Shown here piece by piece: positions 1 through 8,205 of a stretch of DNA of 64,000 nt. Location of the stretch: contig JAOARL010000019.1 of NCBI GenBank assembly GCA_025210555.1, positions 64,338 through 128,337 on the forward strand, in the 5' to 3' direction. This stretch comes from Clostridia bacterium. GTDB lineage: Bacteria; Bacillota; Clostridia; Lachnospirales; JAOARL01. Numbering within the stretch: position 1 is the stretch's first letter; each line of letters opens with the position of its first letter. The notes beneath the pieces are model-generated. The model was not told where the DNA came from. It saw only the letters and a program-made list of their open reading frames with translations, and searched no databases. The position numbers and the translations under genes are program-made.

Positions 1-2
1 TT

Positions 3-533
3 GTTTGCATTGGTTTGTTTATGATAAATAAAAAGAAGAAAAAGAGAGTTAAAGAAAAAGAATTGAAAGAAAAAGAATTGAAAGAAAAAGAATTGAAAGA
101 AAAAGAATTGAAAGAAAAAGAATTGAAAGAAAAAGAATTGAAAGAAAAAGAATTGAAGGAGAAAGAATCAGAAAAACAGCCTATAGATGGAGAGTTTAAA
201 AATGAAGATATAGAAAATAACAGTTATGAAGATACTGATTATATCAGTAAAGGACTTATATTAGTAGCTTTAATTATGTCGGTAGCTATGTTTTCTAATA
301 AAATAGGAGAAAACATGGAACCGTTAAGAGGAGAATATGCAATAACTAAGATTGACAATAAGGACTATATACTTTTGGTTAAACAAGGGGATAATAATAT
401 TGTTAAGCAAATCAATTTAAAAGACCAAAAAGTAAGACCAGAGTACAGGATAATTAAGGATGCTGATAACTATGTATGGGTGAGTGCTGTTTTAAATGAA
501 TTAGAATTTGAGACTTATCATATAGAAGATTGA
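3..533 (+). CDS. Lys/Glu-rich membrane protein, 5' end outside window
   Basis: The function is not recognised. The frame is open to the left edge, and the codons before the ATG at 21 encode a hydrophobic run (VCIGLF) that leads straight into a Lys cluster. This looks like the end of a membrane helix with positive residues on the cytoplasmic side. No ribosome binding site precedes 21, so I treat the gene as 5'-partial. Next come seven KEKEL pentapeptides plus one degenerate copy, an acidic linker, a second hydrophobic helix at about residues 78-93 counted from the ATG, and a C-terminal domain of about 75 residues predicted outside. It would therefore be a two-helix protein with a charged cytoplasmic loop, if the upstream hydrophobic stretch is real. 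Confidence 0.55.
   Translation, partial: VCIGLFMINKKKKKRVKEKELKEKELKEKELKEKELKEKELKEKELKEKELKEKESEKQPIDGEFKNEDIENNSYEDTDYISKGLILVALIMSVAMFSNKIGENMEPLRGEYAITKIDNKDYILLVKQGDNNIVKQINLKDQKVRPEYRIIKDADNYVWVSAVLNELEFETYHIED
51..170 (+). repeat. 15-bp tandem repeat encoding KEKEL
   Basis: Seven perfect copies of AAAGAAAAAGAATTG run from 51 to 155, and a degenerate eighth copy follows at 156-170. The unit is a multiple of three, so a change in copy number would alter the length of the charged loop without shifting the frame. Confidence 0.95.
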
Positions 534-591
534 CCTTAATATATGAATATTATATTATTAATATAACATAAATAAATGAAAGGCTTTTTAT

Positions 592-2463
592 ATGGAGCAA
601 AAACTAATAGATGCTATAAAAAATAAATTTATCGAAGATAAGATAAAAGATAATAGTTATAAAATGATATATGCTATAGAGATTAAAAAGTTAGCACTTG
701 AATTTGATCAAGATGAATCTGATATAGCTCTTTTTGTATTTGGTAAAAAGAACTATAAAATAGGTAAAGATATTAAGATGAATAAAGAGTTATATAATCT
801 TAAAGACGCTAGGCTAATTGAACTTAAGGGAAGTATATTGCCAATGATAGTAAGGGATAAGATAAAGCGAAACTCAAGTTTGAAATTTTCTTTAGATGAA
901 ATACAAGTTTATAGTAAAGAACATGAAATTAATTTAGTTGATATGATGGAAAAAGTATTAGGTATTAAAGATGCAGGTAGGACTGTGTTAAATAGATTAG
1001 TTAATGGAAAAGTTAAAGCATGTAAATCAATTTATTACGAAGAGGAAAAAGAAAGATATTTTGTAGAAAACGAAGAAGCTATATTAAATGAAGTTATAAG
1101 TTATAAAATATCAAAAGGAGATATTTGCATAACTAGAAAAGAAGCTAACAAAATTTCACAAAGACTGGAGATAAATCATAAAGACTTATTTGTTAGAGTC
1201 TTAGGAGATAGTGAAAGTAATTTTAATAGGTTTATGAGAATGCCTAACTCACCAAATACACCTTTAAAATATAGAGATAGAAGAACTCAAAAAGTTGAAG
1301 AATTTAAAGAAGATATTATATTTAAGTTTGTTGAATACAAAATGAAGAAAATAGAAGGTGGATACATAGGAATAGATAAACTTAAAAATTTTTGTAAGAG
1401 AAATAATCTGAGTTTATACACATTGATAGTTGAGATATTTGAAAAGAGTCCTACAACATACTATGAATTGAAAAATAAAAAATGTAAAAACATGCAAAAC
1501 GATGCTTTAATAGAAATGTATGAAAATTATTATGATATGGAGATAATAGAGCAAATATATTTTTCTGAAAATAGCTTGTTAACTAACTATTTAACAGTAG
1601 ATGAACTTGTTAAAATAGCAAAAAAAAGTAAAACTTCGGAAAACTATATTTATAAAAAAATTATAAGAAGTCATTCAGAAAATAAACCAAATATAAATTT
1701 AGATAGATTAAGAGCAATTAATTTATATTACAATAGATTTGGTTTTTTAGAAAACACAAAAATTGTTGAAACTATAAAAAATGAAATAGGATCAATTCCA
1801 TATAGACATGTAAAGAATAAAGCTATAGAAATAAACAAAATTAAGGAAATAATTTTAGAAAATAAAGTAGATGCTAGAACTATTATGGTTGGCATATTAG
1901 GAATAAGTGAGAGTACTTTTAGTAATTTTAGGAACGGAGAAAATGAATATATAAGGATAATGGGGAAATATGCTGAATTTAGAAAAGAATATTACAAAAA
2001 ACTTGCAACAGAAAATGTGACAACATTTGATAGAGTTGTAGCTATATTGGAAAATGAAGGAGTAAGAGGTAGCAAAGGTGTTAAGGAATATGTTCAGGTA
2101 AGGTTTTCTAAAGACTATCTTAATGATGAGGATATAAAATATTTTGAAACAGAATTTAATATAAAAGAGGCTTATGTTAAATGTGTTTCAGATGATATAG
2201 AGGAAGAGTTAGAAAGAGAAGAAATGGTAGAAAGAATCGATAAAAAATTTTTGTTTTTAGGAAGTAAATTAAGAGAAACAAGGAGGGTTTTAGGACTGAG
2301 CAGAGAAGAAGTTGGAAAAGAGCTGAAAATGGAAGAACCAGAAAAAAGTATTAGAAATTTAGAAGATCAGTTTTCAAGAGCTACAAATAAGGATGTTGTT
2401 AAACTAATGGAAAGATATGGTATCGAAAATCAAGAAGAATATTATATAGATTATGGAATTTAA
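592..2463 (+). CDS. Large repeat protein with helix-turn-helix-like units and a C-terminal Xre-like domain
   Basis: A 623-residue soluble, mostly helical protein of unknown role, with no signal peptide or membrane segment. Units of roughly 80 residues recur, each with a helix, a turn and a short recognition-like helix. Compare VLGIKDAGRTVLNRL, VLGDSESNFNRF and ILGISESTFSNFRNG. The last part, about residues 550-612 (LRETRRVLGLSREEVGKEL), resembles an Xre/HTH_3 DNA-binding domain. The ATG follows a weak GAAAGG site. The gene is monocistronic and ends in a strong hairpin terminator. Tandem DNA-binding units suggest a repetitive or extended DNA target, or a scaffold; that is inference. The protein at 7166 has similar units. 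Confidence 0.7.
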   Translation: MEQKLIDAIKNKFIEDKIKDNSYKMIYAIEIKKLALEFDQDESDIALFVFGKKNYKIGKDIKMNKELYNLKDARLIELKGSILPMIVRDKIKRNSSLKFSLDEIQVYSKEHEINLVDMMEKVLGIKDAGRTVLNRLVNGKVKACKSIYYEEEKERYFVENEEAILNEVISYKISKGDICITRKEANKISQRLEINHKDLFVRVLGDSESNFNRFMRMPNSPNTPLKYRDRRTQKVEEFKEDIIFKFVEYKMKKIEGGYIGIDKLKNFCKRNNLSLYTLIVEIFEKSPTTYYELKNKKCKNMQNDALIEMYENYYDMEIIEQIYFSENSLLTNYLTVDELVKIAKKSKTSENYIYKKIIRSHSENKPNINLDRLRAINLYYNRFGFLENTKIVETIKNEIGSIPYRHVKNKAIEINKIKEIILENKVDARTIMVGILGISESTFSNFRNGENEYIRIMGKYAEFRKEYYKKLATENVTTFDRVVAILENEGVRGSKGVKEYVQVRFSKDYLNDEDIKYFETEFNIKEAYVKCVSDDIEEELEREEMVERIDKKFLFLGSKLRETRRVLGLSREEVGKELKMEEPEKSIRNLEDQFSRATNKDVVKLMERYGIENQEEYYIDYGI

Positions 2464-2486
2464 AAGGGGCAGATTGTTCAAGTATA

Positions 2487-2517
2487 AAAGATAGATAATA
2501 ATCTATCTTTTTATTTA
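2487..2517 (+). terminator. Rho-independent terminator
   Basis: A perfect 10-bp stem (AAAGATAGAT with ATCTATCTTT, loop AATA) followed by a T-rich stretch. It closes the 592-2463 gene. Confidence 0.85.
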
Positions 2518-2541
2518 TACCGAAAATTAAAAATCTCTTGG

Positions 2542-2576
2542 ATTAACTATAATTATAAGATATTATTATAGTTAAT
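2542..2576 (+). promoter_or_regulatory. 12-bp perfect inverted repeat upstream of a family A gene
   Basis: ATTAACTATAAT and its exact complement ATTATAGTTAAT are separated by 11 bases. They end just before the AGGTGA ribosome binding site at about 2578. This could be a repressor operator or an RNA hairpin in the leader. There is no T-run after it, so it is not a terminator. Confidence 0.6.
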
Positions 2577-2588
2577 GAGGTGAGAAGA

Positions 2589-3200
2589 ATGTTTGTAAAT
2601 TATACAATAAATGAATATAAGAGTATAAAGTTTTATAAGACTAATAGTTTAGTTTATAAAAAGTATTTAGAGTTTAATGAAATTAGTCAGCAATATGAAG
2701 ATAAATTAAACTCTATATGGGGAAAGGTTCCAGTAGTTAGTACTATATTAAGAATAAAAGGAAATAAAGCTAATAATGATACTAAAGTATGGGAAAAATT
2801 AAATGATGCTATAGGTGGTTCATATTTAGAAGCTGTTAAGCTATATGATGAATTAACTATTATGAAGGAAGAGGGAGCAAGTAGATTAGCATTTATGGCT
2901 AAAGATGAGCATGCAGATGAAATTAAATCAAAGAAAATAGAGGCAAGAAGATATATAGGACAAACGATAAGTGAGTGTTTTTCAGCAGAAGAAAGTGCCC
3001 CAGGGGAATTAATAGCTTATAGGTTTAATGAGATGAGAAATATATTAGAGGCAGATAGAAAGCTAATGTTTGATGAGGCCATACATACTATATTAGTTGA
3101 GTGTGATAAAATAGTAGGTTTCAATGACAGTGCAAGTGGAGACAGTCTTGAAATTGGTACAATACAAACAACAGAAGAAGAAAACGAAATATATATGTAA
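2589..3200 (+). CDS. Hypothetical protein, paralogous family A, copy 1
   Basis: A 203-residue cytoplasmic, mainly helical protein of unknown function. The ATG at 2589 is chosen because AGGTGA lies just upstream; the in-frame GTG at 2580 overlaps that site. The N-terminal 90 residues align with the proteins at 8206 and 8864. Shared features are an FYxxNSxVY-like opening (FYKTNSLVY here), a Trp followed by a K-x-P-hydrophobic-hydrophobic motif (WGKVPVV), and a second Trp about 25-30 residues later. The C-terminal thirds differ but keep a short D-S-A-S-G-D-like stretch. It sits 17 bases before a Nudix hydrolase gene and is probably cotranscribed with it. Confidence 0.75.
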   Translation: MFVNYTINEYKSIKFYKTNSLVYKKYLEFNEISQQYEDKLNSIWGKVPVVSTILRIKGNKANNDTKVWEKLNDAIGGSYLEAVKLYDELTIMKEEGASRLAFMAKDEHADEIKSKKIEARRYIGQTISECFSAEESAPGELIAYRFNEMRNILEADRKLMFDEAIHTILVECDKIVGFNDSASGDSLEIGTIQTTEEENEIYM

Positions 3201-3217
3201 TACTTAAGGAGATTATT

Positions 3218-3757
3218 ATGGAATATGTAGATATACTAGATGAATTAGGTAATTTAACAGGAGAAAAGATAAGTAAAAAAGAAGCTCATAAAATAGGGTT
3301 ATGGCATAGATCAGTATGGATATATATATTAAATAGTAATAATGAGATATTACTTCAAAAAAGAGCAGACTCTAAGGATGCATTTCCAGGTGTATGGGAT
3401 TTATCTGTTGCAGGGCATGTATCAGCAGGAGAAACATATGAAGAGGCAGCTGTAAGAGAAATATCGGAGGAAATAGGTATTGAAGTTAATCCATCAAAGC
3501 TTAAGTTAATTGACACTATAAAAGATGTATGGCAAATGGATGGAATTGATAATAAAGAATATACAAATATCTATTTTGTAGAGTTAGATATTAGAGTGGG
3601 TGATTTAATTCTTCAAGTAGAAGAAGTATCAGAAGCTAAGTTTATATCTATTGATGAATTTGATAAGCTAGTAAAAAATAGAGACGAAAGTTTAATCCCT
3701 AGTTATGAAGAATTTGAAAAATTTATAGCATATTGTAATAAAGTAGGATTATCTTAA
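3218..3757 (+). CDS. Nudix hydrolase (isopentenyl-diphosphate isomerase-like subgroup)
   Basis: A 179-residue Nudix-fold enzyme that would hydrolyse a nucleoside diphosphate linked to another group. The complete Nudix box lies at about residues 66-88: G, five residues, E, seven residues, then REISEEIG. The opening (EYVDILDELGNLTG, then HKIGLWHRSVWIYI) matches the subgroup often annotated as IDI-like, found in many Bacillota as general Nudix hydrolases. The specific substrate cannot be read from sequence. A clear TAAGGAG site precedes the ATG. It is likely an operon partner of the family A gene just upstream, and a terminator overlaps its stop codon. Confidence 0.88.
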   Translation: MEYVDILDELGNLTGEKISKKEAHKIGLWHRSVWIYILNSNNEILLQKRADSKDAFPGVWDLSVAGHVSAGETYEEAAVREISEEIGIEVNPSKLKLIDTIKDVWQMDGIDNKEYTNIYFVELDIRVGDLILQVEEVSEAKFISIDEFDKLVKNRDESLIPSYEEFEKFIAYCNKVGLS

Positions 3758-3774
3758 GATAAGCCTATTTTATT
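3744..3774 (+). terminator. Rho-independent terminator
   Basis: TAGG-TTATC pairs with GATAA-CCTA around a TTAA loop, with one internal mismatch, and TTTTATT follows. It overlaps the Nudix stop codon. Confidence 0.75.
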
Positions 3775-3824
3775 ATCTAAAAAAAGGATATAATAATATA
3801 AATGCTTAAAATAGGAGAAAATAT

Positions 3825-4421
3825 ATAGAAATTGATTTAAATAAATATGTAGAAGAATATTTACCAGAAGAAATGGACATTAAAAGTTTTGCAAGCAATG
3901 CTAATGCGCTTATCCATATAAAGGATAAGGGATTATTATTAAAGCATTCTGGAGATGCATGGAATATGTTAATGCCTATATATGCTACAACAATAGAAAA
4001 ATATAACTTTATATCTAAAAGAAAAGAAGAGTTACTTAGTGAATATGAAGAAGTAGCATTAAGTTTTAGTTTAACGACTGAAGCTAAAAAGGATAAACTT
4101 ATAGCCGAATTGGCTGGAAGATATGGAATTAGAGAAATAGAAGTATTAGCTAATGTATCAACAGAAAGAAGAATTAAATACTCTAAAACTGCTAATGAAT
4201 ATAGATTATATATGATGGATTTCTATATCATTAAGCATATTTCTACTATGGATCAGGGTATAATTGAAAGTGAAAACATTCACTTTATACCATTAGAAGA
4301 AAGTATACTTGAAAATGTTATATCAAGTGGAATGTACAAGGGATATAAAATAGTAAATAATGTAATTGACTTATTAAAAGATAAAAGTATTTTGGAAAAA
4401 ATAAGAAGGAATTACATATAA
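3825..4421 (+). CDS. Hypothetical protein with apparent ATA start codon
   Basis: A protein of about 198 residues of unknown function, predicted soluble and helical. An AGGAG site at 3813-3817 is ideally spaced (7 bases) from an in-frame ATA at 3825. No ATG, GTG or TTG occurs in frame between the stop at 3807 and the ATG at 3873. The ATG at 3873 has only a poor site before it, and the intervening 16 codons (EIDLNKYVEEYLPEE) read like natural protein. I therefore place the start at ATA. The alternatives are a mutated start codon or initiation at 3873, giving 182 residues. It is followed 18 bases later by the APH-like gene. Confidence 0.55.
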   Translation: MEIDLNKYVEEYLPEEMDIKSFASNANALIHIKDKGLLLKHSGDAWNMLMPIYATTIEKYNFISKRKEELLSEYEEVALSFSLTTEAKKDKLIAELAGRYGIREIEVLANVSTERRIKYSKTANEYRLYMMDFYIIKHISTMDQGIIESENIHFIPLEESILENVISSGMYKGYKIVNNVIDLLKDKSILEKIRRNYI

Positions 4422-4439
4422 ATAAATGGAGGAAATAGG

Positions 4440-5300
4440 ATGTTTGAAATAGTATCAGAAAATAAATTTTTCAAAGGAAAAGATATAGCATTTGAGAACA
4501 TAAAACAACATGCTCATTTAGTTAGAACTATTAAAGTAATTGATAAAGAAACAGGAGAAAAATATGTAGCAAGATTTAATACAGAGGGGTACGAAGATAC
4601 AGTTGAGAAAGAATATGGAAGTTTAAAGCATATAAATGAATATATTGATGACTTTTACTTAAACATAATATATTCTGATAAGGATATATTAGTAACTAAG
4701 TACTTTGAAAGCAAAAATCTTATAGATATCAATGAAGAAGAATTTAATGACAAAGAAGGATTTGTAGCAAAATTAAAAGGAAGATTAGATGAACTTCATA
4801 GATTACCAGCTTATAGACCAGATGGGGAGATGAGTTGGTATGAAACGTATTTAGATTTATATAATAAAATAGTATTAGCAGACCCTGAAAATATATTTAC
4901 ACTAGAAGAAAAAGAAATGTTAAATAAAACCTTAGAAAAGTATACGGATTATTTGAAAAATGTTGATGAGGTGTTTTTACAAGGAGACGTCAACTGGCCT
5001 AATATAATATATACAGAAGGTGGAGAAGAAGCTTATATAATAGACTATGAATTATCATGTTCAGGAGATAAATTATATGACTATGTATGGCTTGTAGATA
5101 GAGATGACTCTTTTATAACAAAAGAATTTTTAAAGTATGAAGAACTAAAGAACTTTAAAAACTCAGGTCTATATTTACTATATTCACTTATACCAAAAGG
5201 AAGATGGATTGTAAGTCAATATTATAAGCATGGAATGTACCAAGATGAAGATATAAAAATAATGAAAGATATGATAGCAAAATTAGGAGAGAGAGTTTAG
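4440..5300 (+). CDS. APH/choline-kinase family phosphotransferase
   Basis: A 286-residue protein of the aminoglycoside phosphotransferase/choline kinase fold. The catalytic loop near residue 181 reads QGDVNWPNIIY: the catalytic Asp and metal-binding Asn are present, but the usual leading His of HGD is Gln. The second metal site is IIDYELS about 20 residues later. An N-terminal lobe contains KYVARF and a glutamate-rich helix as in kinases. GGAGG lies 7 bases before the ATG. The likely substrate is a small alcohol or sugar-like metabolite, and antibiotic resistance cannot be claimed. It is 12 bases upstream of the ABC exporter and probably in the same operon. Confidence 0.8.
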   Translation: MFEIVSENKFFKGKDIAFENIKQHAHLVRTIKVIDKETGEKYVARFNTEGYEDTVEKEYGSLKHINEYIDDFYLNIIYSDKDILVTKYFESKNLIDINEEEFNDKEGFVAKLKGRLDELHRLPAYRPDGEMSWYETYLDLYNKIVLADPENIFTLEEKEMLNKTLEKYTDYLKNVDEVFLQGDVNWPNIIYTEGGEEAYIIDYELSCSGDKLYDYVWLVDRDDSFITKEFLKYEELKNFKNSGLYLLYSLIPKGRWIVSQYYKHGMYQDEDIKIMKDMIAKLGERV

Positions 5301-5312
5301 AAAGGAAATATT

Positions 5313-7043
5313 ATGGGAAAAAGAAGCTTTTTAAAATTTTTATTAGAACTTTATAAGCCAGTAAAGTTTGCTACCATAATTATGGTAGCTGCTAGGATAG
5401 CAACAGAATTTATATTACTTTATAAAGATAGAGTATTTAAAGATGTAATAGACTTAATGACTAGTGAAACGTTTGTCAGTGGAGAACTTGAAAGTTACGT
5501 AATATATATATGCGCGATAATGCTTGTGTCTATAATTGCAAAAAATATATCAAATTATTATAGGATGGTGGTTTTGCTAAAAAAACAACCACCATACATA
5601 ATAAACAAAGTATTTAATGATATGAGAGTAAGATCACATGAATTCTTTGTTGATAATTATAGTGGAAAAATATCAGCTTCAATAAACCAAGTAACAGAAC
5701 TAACAACAGGGCTAACAGAAAAGTTCATTAAGATGTTTACTATGAATATGTCAAAAATTTTAGCTATTAACATATTTATGTTTGGAGTAAGTAAGAAGGT
5801 GTTTTATATTACAGCAGCTTATTCACTTGTAATGATAATTATAAGATTAGCATACTTTATGAAATTTTGGCTTTTAAAAGCTAAGACAGCGGAAATATTA
5901 AGTAGAGAACATAGTGGAATACTTAATGATGCTATAGCAAATATTGTTCCACTAAAAATATATAATGCTATAAAAAATTATGCAGTTAAGATAAGAGATA
6001 GCAAGTTAAGTGCAACTAGTGAGAGCTCTGCTGCAAACAAGGTGGAGATTATATATTCTACATTTATTGCAAGTATATTTGATTTTATCTTTGTTATATT
6101 TGTCATGAAATATGCAATTGATTTATATTTAGTGAAAGAATTAAGTGTAGGTAGTTTAGTATTCATATTTTCGACTGTAACAGCACTTAGAAAAGTAATT
6201 GGAGATTTCTGTTGGGGTTATATTGTAGTAGCAGAAACACTAGTTAAACTTAAAAGTTCATACGAACTATTATATAATCCAAATAATATAATAGAAGATA
6301 CTGATGAAAACTTAAAAGTAAGCGATGGGATTATAGAATTTAAAAATATTAGCTTTGCCTATGATGATAAAAAAGTACTTGATAACTTTAACATTAAAAT
6401 AAATAAAGGAGAAAGCGTTGGAATAATAGGTGAGAGTGGTAGTGGTAAAACTACTATTAACAATCTATTATTTAGGTTCTATGAAGCTAATGAAGGTGAG
6501 CTCTTAATAGATGGTCAGAACATATTAGAGTTTTCAAGAGAGTCACTTTATAACAATGCTACATATGTACCACAAGAGACTATTTTGCTTCATACAACAA
6601 TATATGAAAATATGAAAATTGCAAAGCCTAGTGCAAGCAAAGAAGAAATAATAGCAGCTGCAAAAAAGGCTCAGATACATGAATACATAGAAAGACTTCC
6701 TGAAGGATATAACACTATAGTTGGAGAAAGAGGAGTTAAGTTATCTGGTGGGCAAAGACAAAGAATAGCTCTAACTAGGATATTCTTAAGGGATGCTAAG
6801 ATTATTGTATTTGATGAAGCGACTAGTGCACTTGATAATACAACTGAATATAGAGTTCAAGAAAGTATTAATGAGTTTTTTACAGACAAAACAATTATAT
6901 GTATAGCACATAGGTTATCTACCTTGAAGGAAATGGATAGAATTATTGTTCTAGGAGAAAATGGAATAATAGAGGAAGGTAAGCCAGAAGATATAATAAA
7001 TAAATATAGTATAGTTAGAGAAACGAAGGAATTGTTAGTATAA
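5313..7043 (+). CDS. ABC exporter, fused membrane and ATPase domains
   Basis: A 576-residue half-transporter that would act as a homo- or heterodimer in the membrane. The N-terminal 310 residues hold about six hydrophobic helices. The nucleotide-binding domain follows: Walker A GESGSGKTT at about 373-381, Q-loop VPQET, signature LSGGQRQRIALTR near 476, Walker B IIVFDEATSALD near 497-508 and the H-loop in CIAHRLST. All catalytic residues are intact. The substrate is unknown. The membrane domain looks like the lipid/peptide exporter type. It follows the APH-like gene by 12 bases. Confidence 0.9.
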   Translation: MGKRSFLKFLLELYKPVKFATIIMVAARIATEFILLYKDRVFKDVIDLMTSETFVSGELESYVIYICAIMLVSIIAKNISNYYRMVVLLKKQPPYIINKVFNDMRVRSHEFFVDNYSGKISASINQVTELTTGLTEKFIKMFTMNMSKILAINIFMFGVSKKVFYITAAYSLVMIIIRLAYFMKFWLLKAKTAEILSREHSGILNDAIANIVPLKIYNAIKNYAVKIRDSKLSATSESSAANKVEIIYSTFIASIFDFIFVIFVMKYAIDLYLVKELSVGSLVFIFSTVTALRKVIGDFCWGYIVVAETLVKLKSSYELLYNPNNIIEDTDENLKVSDGIIEFKNISFAYDDKKVLDNFNIKINKGESVGIIGESGSGKTTINNLLFRFYEANEGELLIDGQNILEFSRESLYNNATYVPQETILLHTTIYENMKIAKPSASKEEIIAAAKKAQIHEYIERLPEGYNTIVGERGVKLSGGQRQRIALTRIFLRDAKIIVFDEATSALDNTTEYRVQESINEFFTDKTIICIAHRLSTLKEMDRIIVLGENGIIEEGKPEDIINKYSIVRETKELLV

Positions 7044-7061
7044 TAAACAATTATCAGAATA

Positions 7062-7090
7062 TTGCAAAATGTATAAAACTGTGTTAAAAT
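7062..7090 (+). promoter_or_regulatory. Promoter with upstream ATTATCAGAA box
   Basis: TTGCAA at 7062-7067, a 17-base spacer, and TAAAAT at 7085-7090. It is preceded by ATTATCAGAATA, which recurs before the promoter at 12140. Confidence 0.65.
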
Positions 7091-7108
7091 ACTATAAGAG
7101 TGGAAATG

Positions 7109-7139
7109 AGATAAGGCGACTTATCTTATTTTGTTTTTG
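7109..7139 (+). promoter_or_regulatory. Leader hairpin with GCGA tetraloop and U-rich tail
   Basis: AGATAAG pairs perfectly with CTTATCT around a GNRA-type GCGA loop. TATTTTGTTTTT follows, then 17 bases later the ribosome binding site of the 7166 gene. It has the form of an intrinsic terminator inside a leader, which suggests attenuation. Confidence 0.5.
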
Positions 7140-7165
7140 CAAAAAAGCTAGATAGGGAGGATATG

Positions 7166-8188
7166 ATGGAAGCATATACACCACAAAGAGTTTATAATGA
7201 GGTAAAAGATATAATAAATGAAGTAGGACTAGAAGAAGCTTCTAAAATACTTGGAATTGATGTGAATCTTTTAGAAACAGACTTTGAAAATCTTAATACA
7301 CGTCAAATACTTGTGTATTTTAGAGGATATTATAAATACACTAATGTTAGTCGAAAGAAAAAAGATTTGAAAATAAATGAAAATGGCAAAAATAAAGAAA
7401 CTAATATAGAAAAGAGAATACAGTATACAAAAGATTTTGTTGCAAACTTTGGAACAAAAGAAATGCTTAGGGTAGTTGCTGAAAACTCTGGATTTAGAGC
7501 TAACACATCTGCTGCATATAGAGGGATGTATTATGAAATTCTAAAGGGCTATATTAAAGATCAAGGAACTAGATTATATGAGCCAAAAGAAGTATATGAC
7601 TCTATGCAAAAATTAGTAGAAGAAGTTGGAGTTAGAAAAGCATCAAAGATATTAGGAATTAAAAAACCAAGTTTAGAAATAAGCTATGAAGATATGCTTG
7701 ATAAAACATTAAATATGAATATAAAGAAGTTTAGAGATGCAGGAATAGAGCTACCTGTTAATAGGTATAATTTATTTGATAATGATGGAAATATAATATG
7801 TGATGCTTCAAAAGAATCAAAAGACATGGTTAAGATGAAACTTGATAAATATGAAAATAAAAGATATATAGCCCCATCTAAAGAATCAGTGGTCTCAGCA
7901 CTAGATATTGTAGAAATGCATGAGGGGTTCGTAGAAGTAATGAATGAAGAAGTTGAGGGAAGTAAAGATGTTCATGCTAAATACAGCAATAACTTGCTAT
8001 CTGGATTTAAGCAAGTTATACTTAGAACTTCTGAAACAAAAGATAAAAGAGCAATACTTAAAAATGAAGAAGAAGCATCAGCATTTGAGACATTTATTAA
8101 AGAGAAAAATTACTCTCTAGATATAAAGAGTGTAGTTATAGAAAAAGAAGATGTTAATAGAGATATGCTAGAAGAATATATATATTAA
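7166..8188 (+). CDS. Hypothetical protein with two SKILGI-type helical repeats
   Basis: A 340-residue soluble protein of unknown function. Two related units, EVGLEEASKILGID and EVGVRKASKILGIK, each follow a Y-x-P-x-x-V-Y helix (residues about 3-40 and 140-180). They look like small helix-turn-helix modules, as in the 592-2463 protein. A third unit between them is more diverged. The ATG at 7166 is preferred over 7163 because it leaves 5 rather than 2 bases after GGGAGG. It starts an operon with the two family A proteins that follow, 17 and about 37 bases downstream. A DNA- or RNA-binding regulator is possible but unproven. Confidence 0.65.
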   Translation: MEAYTPQRVYNEVKDIINEVGLEEASKILGIDVNLLETDFENLNTRQILVYFRGYYKYTNVSRKKKDLKINENGKNKETNIEKRIQYTKDFVANFGTKEMLRVVAENSGFRANTSAAYRGMYYEILKGYIKDQGTRLYEPKEVYDSMQKLVEEVGVRKASKILGIKKPSLEISYEDMLDKTLNMNIKKFRDAGIELPVNRYNLFDNDGNIICDASKESKDMVKMKLDKYENKRYIAPSKESVVSALDIVEMHEGFVEVMNEEVEGSKDVHAKYSNNLLSGFKQVILRTSETKDKRAILKNEEEASAFETFIKEKNYSLDIKSVVIEKEDVNRDMLEEYIY

Positions 8189-8205
8189 AATTAGGAGGAA
8201 TAATT

